DNA from: UBA6215 sp964484255
GTDB lineage: Bacteria; Omnitrophota; Gorgyraeia; Pluralincolimonadales; Pluralincolimonadaceae
Length of the DNA stretch: 64,000 nt
Direction of reading: 5' to 3'
NCBI GenBank assembly: GCA_964484255.1
Contig: CAZAEH010000002.1
Span: forward strand, 32,517-96,516
Both the position numbers and the translations under genes were made by a program. The notes below the pieces were generated by a model. That model searched no databases and was not told the origin of the DNA. It was given only the letters and a program-made list of their open reading frames with translations. Below, one piece after another: positions 8,164 to 16,746 of the stretch; the stretch's first letter is position 1; every line of letters starts with the position of its first letter.

Positions 8164-8967
8164 TCAGGGGTTCCTCATCTTCGGTATGCAACTTATGAGT
8201 CCCTTTGTATAGGGATGCGACGGCTTCTTATATATCAGTTCGGTATCCCCATATTCAACTATCCTGCCTTGCCGCATAACGGCTGTCTTCTGCGCGACCC
8301 TGGATACTATTGACAGGTCATGGGTTATCAAAAGTACTGTCAATCCCAGGACCTCTTTTAACGACAAAAGCAGGTCCAGTATCTGCGCCTGGACGGTCAC
8401 GTCGAGAGCAGTCGTGGGTTCATCGGCTATGAGGAGCCGGGGCCGGCACGATATTGCCATGGCTATCATCGCCCTCTGCCTCATGCCTCCGGATAGCTGG
8501 TGCGGGTAAGAGAACATTATCTCGGAAGGTGCCGGCATCCCGACATCTGCCAGCGACCCTACGGCAAGGTCGAAAGCCTCGCCGCGGGATACCCCCCGGT
8601 GAAGCGTTATCGCCTCTATGATCTGTTCGCCTACGGTAAATACCGGATTAAGCGAACTCGCGGGGTCCTGGAAGACATAAGATATCCTAGAGCCGCGTAC
8701 TTTCCTGAGGTCCTCTTCCGGCAACTCCAACATATCCGCTCCGTCAAAGATGATCTTTCCCGATATGACCTTAGCCGATGCCGGGAGGAGGCGCGTGACA
8801 GAAAGTGCGGTCACCGATTTACCGGAACCCGACTCTCCCACCAGACCCAGGATCTCACCTTCGTATAGCTTTAGGTCCGCTCCGCGGACAGCCGGGACGT
8901 TTTCCCTGGCATCCTGTGAAAACCCGATATGCAGATCCCTGACCTCAAGAAGCGGTTCTTTTCTCAT
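8164..8967 (-). CDS. Oligopeptide/dipeptide ABC transporter ATPase (OppD/DppD type), short C-terminus
   Basis: This is the second ATPase of the importer, with 267 residues. It carries Walker A GLVGESGSGKSVTAL, Q-loop YVFQDPASSLNPVF, signature LSGGMRQRAMIAMAI, Walker B LLIADEPTTALDV and H-loop LLITHDLSIV. Usual OppD proteins have about 320-330 residues with a cysteine-rich oligo_HPY tail. This one stops shortly after HPYTKGLISCIP, so roughly 55 residues are missing. The next gene starts two bases later, and I see no frameshift that would restore the tail. The start at 8967 overlaps the upstream permease stop as ATGA. Confidence 0.88.
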   Translation of the reverse strand: MRKEPLLEVRDLHIGFSQDARENVPAVRGADLKLYEGEILGLVGESGSGKSVTALSVTRLLPASAKVISGKIIFDGADMLELPEEDLRKVRGSRISYVFQDPASSLNPVFTVGEQIIEAITLHRGVSRGEAFDLAVGSLADVGMPAPSEIMFSYPHQLSGGMRQRAMIAMAISCRPRLLIADEPTTALDVTVQAQILDLLLSLKEVLGLTVLLITHDLSIVSRVAQKTAVMRQGRIVEYGDTELIYKKPSHPYTKGLISCIPKMRNP

Positions 8968-9776
8968 CGTCTCCTGTGGGGATTGAAATGTTCCCTTAAC
9001 CCCTCCCCCAAAAGGTTATAACCGAGCACTGTTATCAATATGGCAAGGCCCGGGAAGACAGTTATCCACCAGGCTATGCCGAGTGTCGACTTCGCTTCAG
9101 TAAGTATATTGCCCCAGCTCGGTACAGGCGGTTGTACGCCTAACCCGAGGAAACTCAATGCCGATTCGGTAAGTATTGCCCCGGCGACTCCCAGTGTCGC
9201 GCTGACAAGCACCGGCCCGATACCGTTCGGTATAAGGTGAAAAGCTATTATCCGCAGGTCGTTTGCCCCCACAGCCCGCGCCGCTTCCACGAACTCCCTC
9301 TCTTTCAGACTGAGTATCTCGGCCCTTATAAGGCGGGCGGCACCCATCCACCCAGTAAGACCTATTATCACCATTATATTCCATATCCCGGGACCGAGTA
9401 CCGCTATGGTAGCCAGTATAAGGAAAAAGGTCGGAAAACAGAGCATGATATCTATGAACCTGGATATAATACTGTCGACCCAGCCTCCGTAATAACCGGC
9501 CAGCGATCCGAGGATGATACCGGCAACGACCGATATGCCCACCGCCACAAAACCCACGCTCAACGATATGCGCGCGCCATAGACCATCCTGCTGAACAGG
9601 TCCCTGCCCAGGGAATCAGTACCCATTATATGCTGGGCTGAAGGAGGCATAAGGCTGTTGCCAAGGTCGATAGCCCCGGGATCATACCTGGTGATGAATG
9701 GCGCAAAGACAGCGGCCGAGGCCATTACCGCGACCACCACAAAACCGAATACCGCCAATTTATTGAACTTTTTCAT
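8964..9776 (-). CDS. Peptide ABC transporter permease (OppC/DppC type)
   Basis: This is one of two membrane subunits of the peptide importer, with 270 residues. It has an N-terminal membrane segment (LAVFGFVVVAVMASAAVFA), the family motif IMGTDSLGRDLFSRMVYGAR, and the EAA-type cytoplasmic loop EAARAVGANDLRIIAFHLIPN that contacts the ATPases. About six hydrophobic stretches are visible. The ATG at 9776 is preferred over an upstream reading because it overlaps the stop of the OppB-type gene as ATGA and gives the usual family N-terminus. Confidence 0.92.
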   Translation of the reverse strand: MKKFNKLAVFGFVVVAVMASAAVFAPFITRYDPGAIDLGNSLMPPSAQHIMGTDSLGRDLFSRMVYGARISLSVGFVAVGISVVAGIILGSLAGYYGGWVDSIISRFIDIMLCFPTFFLILATIAVLGPGIWNIMVIIGLTGWMGAARLIRAEILSLKEREFVEAARAVGANDLRIIAFHLIPNGIGPVLVSATLGVAGAILTESALSFLGLGVQPPVPSWGNILTEAKSTLGIAWWITVFPGLAILITVLGYNLLGEGLREHFNPHRRR

Positions 9777-10750
9777 CTTCCGGAAACCCTTATCCTCGGA
9801 TCGACACATGCATATATCACGTCGGCCAGGAGGTTACCGACCAATGTCAACACGGCGCCGATGAACAGGATGCCCATGATGACCGGGTAATCCCTTGCCA
9901 TGACTGAATCATAGAAAAGCTTGCCCATCCCGGGGATCGCATATATCGATTCGAATATTACACTTCCGCCTATCAACCCCGGCACGGAAAGGCCGACGAT
10001 GGTGACTATGGGTAGGAGGGCGTTCCTGAGCGCATGTTTATATATCACCTTATTTTCCGGAAGCCCCTTGGCACGCGCCGTCCTGATAAAATCCCTATTT
10101 AGGACATCCAGCATGCTTGTGCGCATATATCTCGATATTCCCGCAAGCCCCGCGAAGGCCGATACAAAAACAGGGAGAATCAGGTGCCCTGCCATGTCTA
10201 TACACTTCTCGATAACGTTATATTCTTCAAAATCTATGGACTTTATACCGGATATCGGAAACCATCCAAGATGCACACCGAATAAGCTCATAAGCAACAG
10301 GGCCAGCCAGAAGGTCGGTACCGCGAAACCGATAAAGACAATCACGGTAGAGACCCTATCGAATAGAGACCCTTCCCTTACGGCACTCGCCACTCCTATG
10401 GGGACTGCGATTGCAAATATAAGTACCAAGGACAGGGCATTTATCGCAATGGTTATGGGAAGCCTCTCGAGTATCTTGGCGGAAACAGGCCTTTCATCGA
10501 CAAACGACCTGCCCAGATCGAACCTCACAAGCCTCTTAACCCATTGCCAGTATTGTTCATGAATGGGCTTATCCAGGCCGTACAACCTGTCCAGTTTCTC
10601 CCTTGCCTCAAGCGATATCCTTGGCGACATCTCTGCCTGGAGGCGGGTGGGTTTGCCGGGGGACAGATGTATGACAAAAAAGGTCACCACCGTTATTCCG
10701 AGGAGTACGGGAAGCATCCCTATGAGACGCCTGGATATATAACTTACCAT
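9773..10750 (-). CDS. Peptide ABC transporter permease (OppB/DppB type)
   Basis: This is the second membrane subunit of the importer, with 325 residues from the ATG at 10750. It begins with the standard OppB sequence (YISRRLIGMLPVLLGITVVTFF), contains DRLYGLDKPIHEQYWQW, and carries the EAA loop TARAKGLPENKVIYKHALRN. The ATG at 10750 has AAAGG about nine bases upstream and overlaps the binding-protein stop by 7 bases. A start at 10786 would add 12 residues that do not look like the family. Order and overlap with the other four transporter genes support one operon. Confidence 0.9.
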   Translation of the reverse strand: MVSYISRRLIGMLPVLLGITVVTFFVIHLSPGKPTRLQAEMSPRISLEAREKLDRLYGLDKPIHEQYWQWVKRLVRFDLGRSFVDERPVSAKILERLPITIAINALSLVLIFAIAVPIGVASAVREGSLFDRVSTVIVFIGFAVPTFWLALLLMSLFGVHLGWFPISGIKSIDFEEYNVIEKCIDMAGHLILPVFVSAFAGLAGISRYMRTSMLDVLNRDFIRTARAKGLPENKVIYKHALRNALLPIVTIVGLSVPGLIGGSVIFESIYAIPGMGKLFYDSVMARDYPVIMGILFIGAVLTLVGNLLADVIYACVDPRIRVSGR

Positions 10751-12345
10751 TTGGTATACCTTTGCTGCGACTTTGGCACGTACCATTTAATGAAATTATA
10801 TCCGATACCGGCAGGAGCGGGAATTATACCCTTAAACCTTTCATGGACGATAGGTAAAACGTCCGACACGTAAAGGAATACGTACGGATGGTCATCGAAC
10901 ACCAGCCTGTTTATCCTGTTATAGACCTCCCTCCTCTTCTCTTGGTCGAATTCCCTGCGTCCCTGCAAAAGGAGTGCATCAACCTCTTTATTGGCATAGC
11001 CCACAAAATTGAACTCGCCGGAACGCGTCTTTGAAGAGTGCCAGATATCGTAACAATCAGGGTCCCTGGACAGGCTCCACCCCATTATAACGGCATCAAA
11101 TTTCCCTTTATCTATGAACTCTGAAAGAAAAGTCGCCCATTCTATTATTCTCACCTCGGCATCGATACCTATGTCCCTCAACCTCCTCTGGATTATCTCG
11201 GCCGTGGTCTTCCTGGTATCGTTTCCCTGGTTGGTCATTATCGTGAACTTGAACCTCCTGCCGTCCTTATCGAGCCAACCGTCGTCGTCATGGTCCTCCC
11301 AACCGGCCTCTTTCAGCAAAACCTTGGCCTTCGCCGGATCGTAAGGCAACGGCTGTATATTTTTGTCACATGCCCATGATTCCGGCGGGAACGGGCCCGT
11401 AGAGACCCTGCCCAGGCCGAAGAGCACCCCCTTGATTATCTCATCCTTATCTATGGCGTAATCAAGCGCCTGCCTTACCCTCCTGTCGGCAAACAAGGGT
11501 TCCTTGAGGTTAAATCCCATATATGTATAGCCGAACGAGGGATACCTGTATTTTCTGTAATATCTGTCGAAAAACGGTGTGCCGGTCTGCCTGCTGTATT
11601 GCAAAGGGGTGAGGGTAACCTCGTCTACACCCTGTGTCTGAAGTTCCAGGAATATTGTGGCCTGGTCGGGTATTATCCTGTAGACGTAACGGTTTATGTA
11701 AGGACGTCCCTCAAAGTAATCATGATTGGACTCTAACACTATTTTTTCCCCGGTCTTCCATTCCCTGAACCTGTAAGGACCTGTACCTACGGGCGCGCGT
11801 GAATATTTTGTATTACCGAGGTCCTCGTTTTCAAGAAGATGCTTAGGCATGATCCCCATGCCCCAACTTGACAGGCCGGGAGAGAAAGGCTCCTTGTAAG
11901 TGACCTTAAGGGTATAGTCATCGATGACATCGAGAGATCTTACCCTCTCAAAATCACCGCCATACGGGGTCTTAACTTCAGGGTCTATGAGCTTTTGGTA
12001 GGTGAACTCAACATCGCGCGCAGTGAAAGGTGCGCCATCGTGCCACTTCACACCCTTGCGAAGGTGGAATACTATGGAAAGGCCTCCGTCCGCTATTTCC
12101 CAATTCTCGGCCAATTCGCCTTCAAGGTTAAGGTCTTTATCATACCTTACAAGGCCGTTATATATAAGGCCGCATATCTCGGCTGAAGAACTGTCCGAAG
12201 CCAATATGGGTATCAACGAGCTAGCATCCCCGATCGAGGCGGTAATTATGGCGTCACCGTAATCAGCTGCCTCGAGAGGTATGCATAAACCGCAAACAAA
12301 AACTAAAAAAAATATCCCGATTGCCCGGGATATTTTTTTAAGCAT
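10744..12345 (-). CDS. Extracellular solute-binding protein of the peptide ABC transporter (family 5)
   Basis: This is the binding protein that delivers peptides, or another family 5 ligand, to the permease pair downstream. The 533-residue protein opens with a signal peptide: LKKISR, a hydrophobic stretch to about residue 22, and a likely cleavage after PLEA. The cysteines in the signal region do not form a convincing lipobox. SBP_bac_5 hallmarks are NGLVRYDKDLNLEGELAENW, FHLRKGVKWHDGAPFTARDV and VRQALDYAIDKDEI. The ATG at 12345 has AGGAG seven bases upstream. The first codons encode a perfect 14-bp hairpin (12306-12339), described separately. Confidence 0.93.
   Translation of the reverse strand: MLKKISRAIGIFFLVFVCGLCIPLEAADYGDAIITASIGDASSLIPILASDSSSAEICGLIYNGLVRYDKDLNLEGELAENWEIADGGLSIVFHLRKGVKWHDGAPFTARDVEFTYQKLIDPEVKTPYGGDFERVRSLDVIDDYTLKVTYKEPFSPGLSSWGMGIMPKHLLENEDLGNTKYSRAPVGTGPYRFREWKTGEKIVLESNHDYFEGRPYINRYVYRIIPDQATIFLELQTQGVDEVTLTPLQYSRQTGTPFFDRYYRKYRYPSFGYTYMGFNLKEPLFADRRVRQALDYAIDKDEIIKGVLFGLGRVSTGPFPPESWACDKNIQPLPYDPAKAKVLLKEAGWEDHDDDGWLDKDGRRFKFTIMTNQGNDTRKTTAEIIQRRLRDIGIDAEVRIIEWATFLSEFIDKGKFDAVIMGWSLSRDPDCYDIWHSSKTRSGEFNFVGYANKEVDALLLQGRREFDQEKRREVYNRINRLVFDDHPYVFLYVSDVLPIVHERFKGIIPAPAGIGYNFIKWYVPKSQQRYTKW
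12306..12339 (-). terminator. Perfect 14-bp hairpin with A- and T-tracts inside the first codons of the binding-protein gene
   Basis: On the plus strand 12306-12319 and 12326-12339 are exact inverted repeats (seven A, then TATCCCG, pairing to CGGGATA and seven T) around a 6-base loop. The shape resembles a bidirectional intrinsic terminator with a small CCCG/CGGG core. It lies 5 to 39 bases after the ATG rather than before it, so it may act as an attenuator between the glycolytic genes and the transporter genes, or affect initiation. It could also be a chance result of coding a Lys-rich and Phe-rich signal peptide. Terminator activity is inferred. Confidence 0.4.
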
Positions 12346-12358
12346 ATCTGTCTCCTGT

Positions 12359-12679
12359 CTATTGTTTAGGAGCCTGCTCCTGGGCCTGCGGCTGGGAAAC
12401 CGGAGCGGCCGGCTCTTTCGATAACTCCCTTTCTACTACGGATCCGCCCTTGTTCATGGATACAAGTGCCAGCGTCAAAGATGTCGAAAGGAACAGGATC
12501 GCGCACGCAGCGGTGGCTTTCGTAAGGAAAGAGGAAGCTTTGGTCCCCAGCATCTGCTGCAAGCCGCCGCTGCCCCCAAAAGTTTCTGATATGCCACCGC
12601 CCTTACCGGCCTGCAACAATATTACCATGATCAGGACAAGGCACGATATTACATGCAAAGTTATCAATACTGCATACAT
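12359..12679 (-). CDS. secG: Preprotein translocase subunit SecG
   Basis: SecG is the small accessory subunit of the SecYEG channel. The 106-residue protein has two hydrophobic helices (ISCLVLIMVILLQ and ACAILFLSTSLTLALV) separated by the diagnostic loop KGGGISETFGGSGG and a short LTKATA segment. The tail is rich in proline, glutamine and alanine. It follows tpiA by 17 bases, the tpiA-secG order seen in many bacteria. The transporter operon begins 13 bases downstream. Confidence 0.95.
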   Translation of the reverse strand: MYAVLITLHVISCLVLIMVILLQAGKGGGISETFGGSGGLQQMLGTKASSFLTKATAACAILFLSTSLTLALVSMNKGGSVVERELSKEPAAPVSQPQAQEQAPKQ

Positions 12680-12696
12680 CGGATTACGCTGCTCCT

Positions 12697-13458
12697 TTAC
12701 TTTTTGCTCAGTTTTACTATCTCGGCGAAGTCCTTGACTTTCAGGCTGGCGCCGCCGACCAATGCGCCGTCGATATCCGGTCCGGCCATGATAGCTTTAA
12801 CGTTATCGGGCTTGACACTTCCGCCGTACTGGATCCTTATCTTCGAGGCAACCTCGTCCCCGAACATCCCCGCAAGCAGCGAACGTATATGCTTATGCAC
12901 TTCCTGTGCTTGCTCGGGAGTAGCCGTCCTTCCGGTACCTATCGCCCAGACGGGTTCATAGGCGATTACGATACGCGAGGCATCATCTTTCGACAGCCCG
13001 GCCAAACCGCCTTCCACATGGCTTTTGACCACATCGAAGGTTTTTCCGGAATCGCGCTCCTCAAGCCTTTCGCCTACGCACACGATGGGCGTAAGACCGT
13101 GCCTCAATGCGGCCTTTACTTTCTTGTTGACCGTATCGTTCGTCTCTCCGAAATATGTCCTGCGTTCCGAGTGGCCCACTATGCAGAATTTACAGCCGAG
13201 GTCCGTGATCATCCTTGGGGCCACTTCGCCGGTGAATGCACCCTCTTCCTCCCAATAGATATCCTGGGAACCCCATGCGATGTTGGAACCCTTTAAGGCC
13301 TTTGCGATCTCAGATATCGCCGTGAACGGCGGGCAGACCGCAATGTCAACAGAGGTCTCGGCACTTAATTCTTTCTTAAGTCCGTCGACAAGCTCCAGAG
13401 CTTCGCCGACGTTCTTGTACATCTTCCAGTTGCCTGCTATTATAGGTTTTCTCATCAT
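12697..13458 (-). CDS. tpiA: Triosephosphate isomerase
   Basis: TpiA interconverts dihydroxyacetone phosphate and glyceraldehyde-3-phosphate. The 253-residue TIM barrel has the catalytic lysine in AGNWKMYKN, the histidine in IVGHSERRTYFGE and the glutamate in AYEPVWAIGTGR, all intact. The phosphate loop QYGGSVKPDN is also present. The first ATG (13458) overlaps the pgk stop in a TAATG arrangement, and a second ATG follows at once, so the exact start is uncertain by one codon. It forms part of a gap-pgk-tpiA glycolytic run. Confidence 0.97.
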   Translation of the reverse strand: MMRKPIIAGNWKMYKNVGEALELVDGLKKELSAETSVDIAVCPPFTAISEIAKALKGSNIAWGSQDIYWEEEGAFTGEVAPRMITDLGCKFCIVGHSERRTYFGETNDTVNKKVKAALRHGLTPIVCVGERLEERDSGKTFDVVKSHVEGGLAGLSKDDASRIVIAYEPVWAIGTGRTATPEQAQEVHKHIRSLLAGMFGDEVASKIRIQYGGSVKPDNVKAIMAGPDIDGALVGGASLKVKDFAEIVKLSKK

Positions 13459-14639
13459 TATTTATCCGTCAAAGCCTTTATACCGGGAAGGACCTTGCCC
13501 TCGAGATACTCGAGCGAAGCACCTCCCCCGGTAGATATATGCGTCATCTTGTCCTCAAGCTTGAATTTTGCTATGGCCGCCGCGGTATCGCCTCCGCCGA
13601 TGATGGATATCGCCTTTAGCGTAGCGATGTATTTAGCGACCTCCTCTGTCCCTTTCGAGAACTTGTCCATCTCGAACACCCCGAGCGGACCATTCCATAC
13701 TATTGTCTTCGCGTCCTTAAGTACCGCCTTGAACGCCTCTACGGTCTTCGGGCCGACGTCCAGGCCCATCCAACCGTCCGGTATCTGGTCGCCGACAAGT
13801 TTGGAATCCGCGTTCGCATCAAATTTGTCTGCTATGACATTATCTACGGGAAGAACGACGTTTACCCCCGCATTCTTCGCTTTTTCAAGCAGGGATCTCG
13901 CTATGTCGATCTTGTCCTTCTCAACCTTTGAGGCGCCTATCTGCTTTCCCTGGGCGACATAGAACGTATAAGCCATGCCTCCCCCGATCAGGATCGCATC
14001 AACCTTATCGAGAAGGTTCTCGATAACACCTATCTTGTCGGATACTTTCGCACCGCCGAGGATGGTGACAAACGGCTTGGCAGGATCGCTGACCTTGCCC
14101 TCAAGATACTCTATTTCTTTCTCAAGAAGGAACCCGGCAGCGGACCTAAGGTATTTAGTAACGCCTTCTGTCGACGCATGCGCCCTGTGCGCAGTGCCGA
14201 AAGCATCGTTCACGTAGACATCGCCCAGGCTTGCGAGCTCTTTCGCAAAACCGGCATCATTAGCTTCCTCCTCCGCATGGAACCTGAGGTTCTCGAGTAA
14301 AAGGCACTCACCCGGTTTAAGGGCATCCGCCATCGATTTTACCTCGGTTCCTACACAGTCCTTAGCCATCTTGACCTGCTTCCCCAGTATCTCGCCAAGT
14401 CTTTGCGCGCACGGGGCAAGGCTGTATTTTGCAACCGCCTTGCCGTCAGGCCTGCCGAGATGGCTCATCAATATCAACCTGGCACCCTTATCGAGAGCGT
14501 ATTTTATCGTTGGGACCGTAGCCCTTATCCTCGTATCGTCTGTGATATTCAGGTTCCCGTCAAGCGGGACGTTGAAATCGACACGCATTATGACCCGCTT
14601 GCCATTAAGGTCGAGGTCCTTGATCGTAAGCTTGTTCAT
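13458..14639 (-). CDS. pgk: Phosphoglycerate kinase
   Basis: Pgk transfers the acyl phosphate of 1,3-bisphosphoglycerate to ADP. At 393 residues it has the normal bacterial length. The N-terminal signature RVDFNVPLDGNLNITDD is followed by LILMSHLGRPDG, and the nucleotide-binding domain shows ILGGAKVSDKIGVIENLL and IIGGGDTAAAI near the C-terminus. The ATG at 14639 has AGGAG ten bases upstream. It sits between gap and tpiA, the classic lower-glycolysis cluster. Confidence 0.97.
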   Translation of the reverse strand: MNKLTIKDLDLNGKRVIMRVDFNVPLDGNLNITDDTRIRATVPTIKYALDKGARLILMSHLGRPDGKAVAKYSLAPCAQRLGEILGKQVKMAKDCVGTEVKSMADALKPGECLLLENLRFHAEEEANDAGFAKELASLGDVYVNDAFGTAHRAHASTEGVTKYLRSAAGFLLEKEIEYLEGKVSDPAKPFVTILGGAKVSDKIGVIENLLDKVDAILIGGGMAYTFYVAQGKQIGASKVEKDKIDIARSLLEKAKNAGVNVVLPVDNVIADKFDANADSKLVGDQIPDGWMGLDVGPKTVEAFKAVLKDAKTIVWNGPLGVFEMDKFSKGTEEVAKYIATLKAISIIGGGDTAAAIAKFKLEDKMTHISTGGGASLEYLEGKVLPGIKALTDK

Positions 14640-14657
14640 ATCGCAGGACTCCTTTCC

Positions 14658-15710
14658 TTAAAGGCCTTTCTTTACCATATACTCACAGAGGTCGACGACC
14701 CTGTTGGAGTAACCCCATTCATTATCATACCACGAAAGGACCTTTACGAAATCGTCGCCGATCACCTTGGTGCTCTTCGCGTCAACAATAGAACTGAGCG
14801 AGCAATGGTTGAAATCCACCGAAACGACCGGGTCTTCGGTATAGCCGAGTATGCCCTTGAGTTTTCCCTCAGAGGCTTCTCTCAGGGCGGCGTTGATCTC
14901 TTCGGCAGTGGCTTTCTTGCCGAGCGAGCAGGCAAGGTCAACAACCGAAACGTTCGCTACCGGGACCCTCATAGAGAAACCGTCGAGTTTGCCCTTAAGC
15001 TCAGGGATGACCAAGGATATTGCTTTCGCGGCGCCGGTCGTTGTCGGTATCATAGATACCGCGGCGGCACGTGAGCGGCGCAGGTCCGAATGCGCCTGGT
15101 CCTGGACCCTCTGGTCGTTCGTATATGCGTGTATCGTCGTCATGAGACCCTTGACGATACCATATTTCTCGTGGAGGACTTTTGCTACGGGTGCAAGGCA
15201 GTTGGTCGTGCATGATGCGTTGGACACGACATTGTGGTTCTTCGGGTCATATTTGTCCTCGTTCACGCCCATGACTATCGTGATATCCTCATCCTGCGCG
15301 GGCGCGGAAATGATCACCTTTTTGGCGCCGCCTTTTGTTATATGGTTCTCGGCACCCTTTACTTCCTTGCCCTTCTTGTTCACGCCGTCCTTCTTTATCG
15401 TGAAGAGACCCGTCGACTCCACGACTATCTCAACACCCAGTTCCTTCCAGGGAAGTTCGCCCGGGTCCCTCTTCGCGAGGACCTTGATAATTTTACCGTC
15501 CGCGGATATCGTATCATCCGAAACGGCCTTTACCGCGCCGGGAAACCTTCCGTGCACGGAATCATATTGGAAAAGGTATGCGTTGGTCTTCGCATCGGTG
15601 ATATCGTTGATCGCTACGAGTTCAAGATCTTTGCTCTTCTTTTCGAGGATGGCCCTCGCCACAAGACGACCTATCCTTCCAAAACCATTGATACCGACTT
15701 TTACAGCCAT
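14658..15710 (-). CDS. gap: Glyceraldehyde-3-phosphate dehydrogenase, type I
   Basis: This enzyme oxidises glyceraldehyde-3-phosphate with NAD(P) to 1,3-bisphosphoglycerate. The 350-residue protein starts with KVGINGFGRIGRLVARA, has the catalytic motif SNASCTTNCLAPVAKVL, and ends with SWYDNEWGYSNRVVDL. Several lysine-rich insertions (such as KKDGVNKKGKEVKGAENH) account for the slightly greater length than the usual 330-340. GGGAGG lies upstream of the ATG at 15710. It follows galT by 34 bases and is probably in the same transcript. Confidence 0.97.
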   Translation of the reverse strand: MAVKVGINGFGRIGRLVARAILEKKSKDLELVAINDITDAKTNAYLFQYDSVHGRFPGAVKAVSDDTISADGKIIKVLAKRDPGELPWKELGVEIVVESTGLFTIKKDGVNKKGKEVKGAENHITKGGAKKVIISAPAQDEDITIVMGVNEDKYDPKNHNVVSNASCTTNCLAPVAKVLHEKYGIVKGLMTTIHAYTNDQRVQDQAHSDLRRSRAAAVSMIPTTTGAAKAISLVIPELKGKLDGFSMRVPVANVSVVDLACSLGKKATAEEINAALREASEGKLKGILGYTEDPVVSVDFNHCSLSSIVDAKSTKVIGDDFVKVLSWYDNEWGYSNRVVDLCEYMVKKGL

Positions 15711-15744
15711 TTCTAACCCTCCCTTTCTGTTTATTGTTTTTTCG

Positions 15745-16743
15745 TTAAAGTGATACTTCCCTTAAAGCCCAGGCCGCTATCTCAGGAGGAGTGGGATTAA
15801 GATAGAATCCTGTCCCCCATTCGAATCCTGCGGTCCGGCCCATCCTGGGCATTACCTCAATATGCCAGTGATAATCCGCCCTCTCGCTGGAATCAAGAGG
15901 AGCGGTATGTATTATAAAATTATACGAAGGGTTCTTAAGGGCAAGCTTCATCCTCATGAGCGTCTCCTTAAGTATTCTTGCAAGGTCGGTGACCTCCTCC
16001 TTCTGAATATTGCTGAAATCCGCTGAATGCATCTTCGGGAATATCGAGTATTCGAACGGGAACCTCGATACAAAAGGCGCGAAGGCTATGAAGCTCTTGT
16101 TCTCCGTGATAACCCTCTCCCTCTCCTCGATTTCCTGGTGTATGACATCGCAAAAAACACACCTTTCCCTGTAGTCATAATATTTTTCCGACCAGCGCAA
16201 CTCTTCTATCACCCTCTTGGGGATGATCGGCAAGGCAATCAACTGCGAATGCGGGTGCTCAAGCGAGGCCCCGGCCGAAAGCCCGAAATTCTTGAAAACT
16301 AGGATATACTTGAACCTCTTGTCGCCTTTAAGGTCAAGGCACCTGTTGCGGTATGCCCATATGACCCGCTCTACTTCCTCGTCCATCAGGTCGCAGAGCT
16401 CCCTGTCATGGTCCGGGTTCTCGATAATGACCTCGTGTGCGCCGATGCCGTTCATCATGTCGTACATCCCGATGCCGATCCTGTCGAGGTTTCCTTCTAC
16501 CCTCAGGGCGGGGAACTTGTTGGGTATTACGCGTGTCTGCCATCCTGGCGTATTCGCTTTCGTCTTTTCATCGCGGTAGGCGAATATCTCCGGAGGCGTC
16601 ATGCGCTCGTTCCCGGCGCAGAAAGGACAGATACCTCCCCTTTTCGTATGTTCTTCGGCAGGATAATCGGACGGGTTCTTCGCCTTATCTATCTCGATTA
16701 TGACCCACCTGCCTGTTATAGGGTCTCTCCTGAGCTCAGCCAT
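15745..16743 (-). CDS. galT: Galactose-1-phosphate uridylyltransferase-like protein 1 (HPH type)
   Basis: This HIT-superfamily nucleotidylyltransferase exchanges UDP between glucose-1-phosphate and galactose-1-phosphate. The 332-residue protein has two zinc-type cysteine pairs (CPFCAGNE and CVFCD) and the active-site motif LEHPHSQLIA, whose second histidine is the expected nucleophile. It ends with FEWGTGFYLNPTPPE. It lies 3 bases after a paralogue (16747-17778) with which it shares the whole architecture. ADP-glucose phosphorylase activity is an alternative for members of this family. Confidence 0.82.
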   Translation of the reverse strand: MAELRRDPITGRWVIIEIDKAKNPSDYPAEEHTKRGGICPFCAGNERMTPPEIFAYRDEKTKANTPGWQTRVIPNKFPALRVEGNLDRIGIGMYDMMNGIGAHEVIIENPDHDRELCDLMDEEVERVIWAYRNRCLDLKGDKRFKYILVFKNFGLSAGASLEHPHSQLIALPIIPKRVIEELRWSEKYYDYRERCVFCDVIHQEIEERERVITENKSFIAFAPFVSRFPFEYSIFPKMHSADFSNIQKEEVTDLARILKETLMRMKLALKNPSYNFIIHTAPLDSSERADYHWHIEVMPRMGRTAGFEWGTGFYLNPTPPEIAAWALREVSL

Positions 16744-16746
16744 CCG

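Noticed and set aside
7194..12345. ABC importer considered as a nickel (Nik) transporter
   Set aside because: The binding protein shows general family 5 motifs without nickel-specific features and no nickel enzyme genes are near, so the broader peptide-type call is kept.
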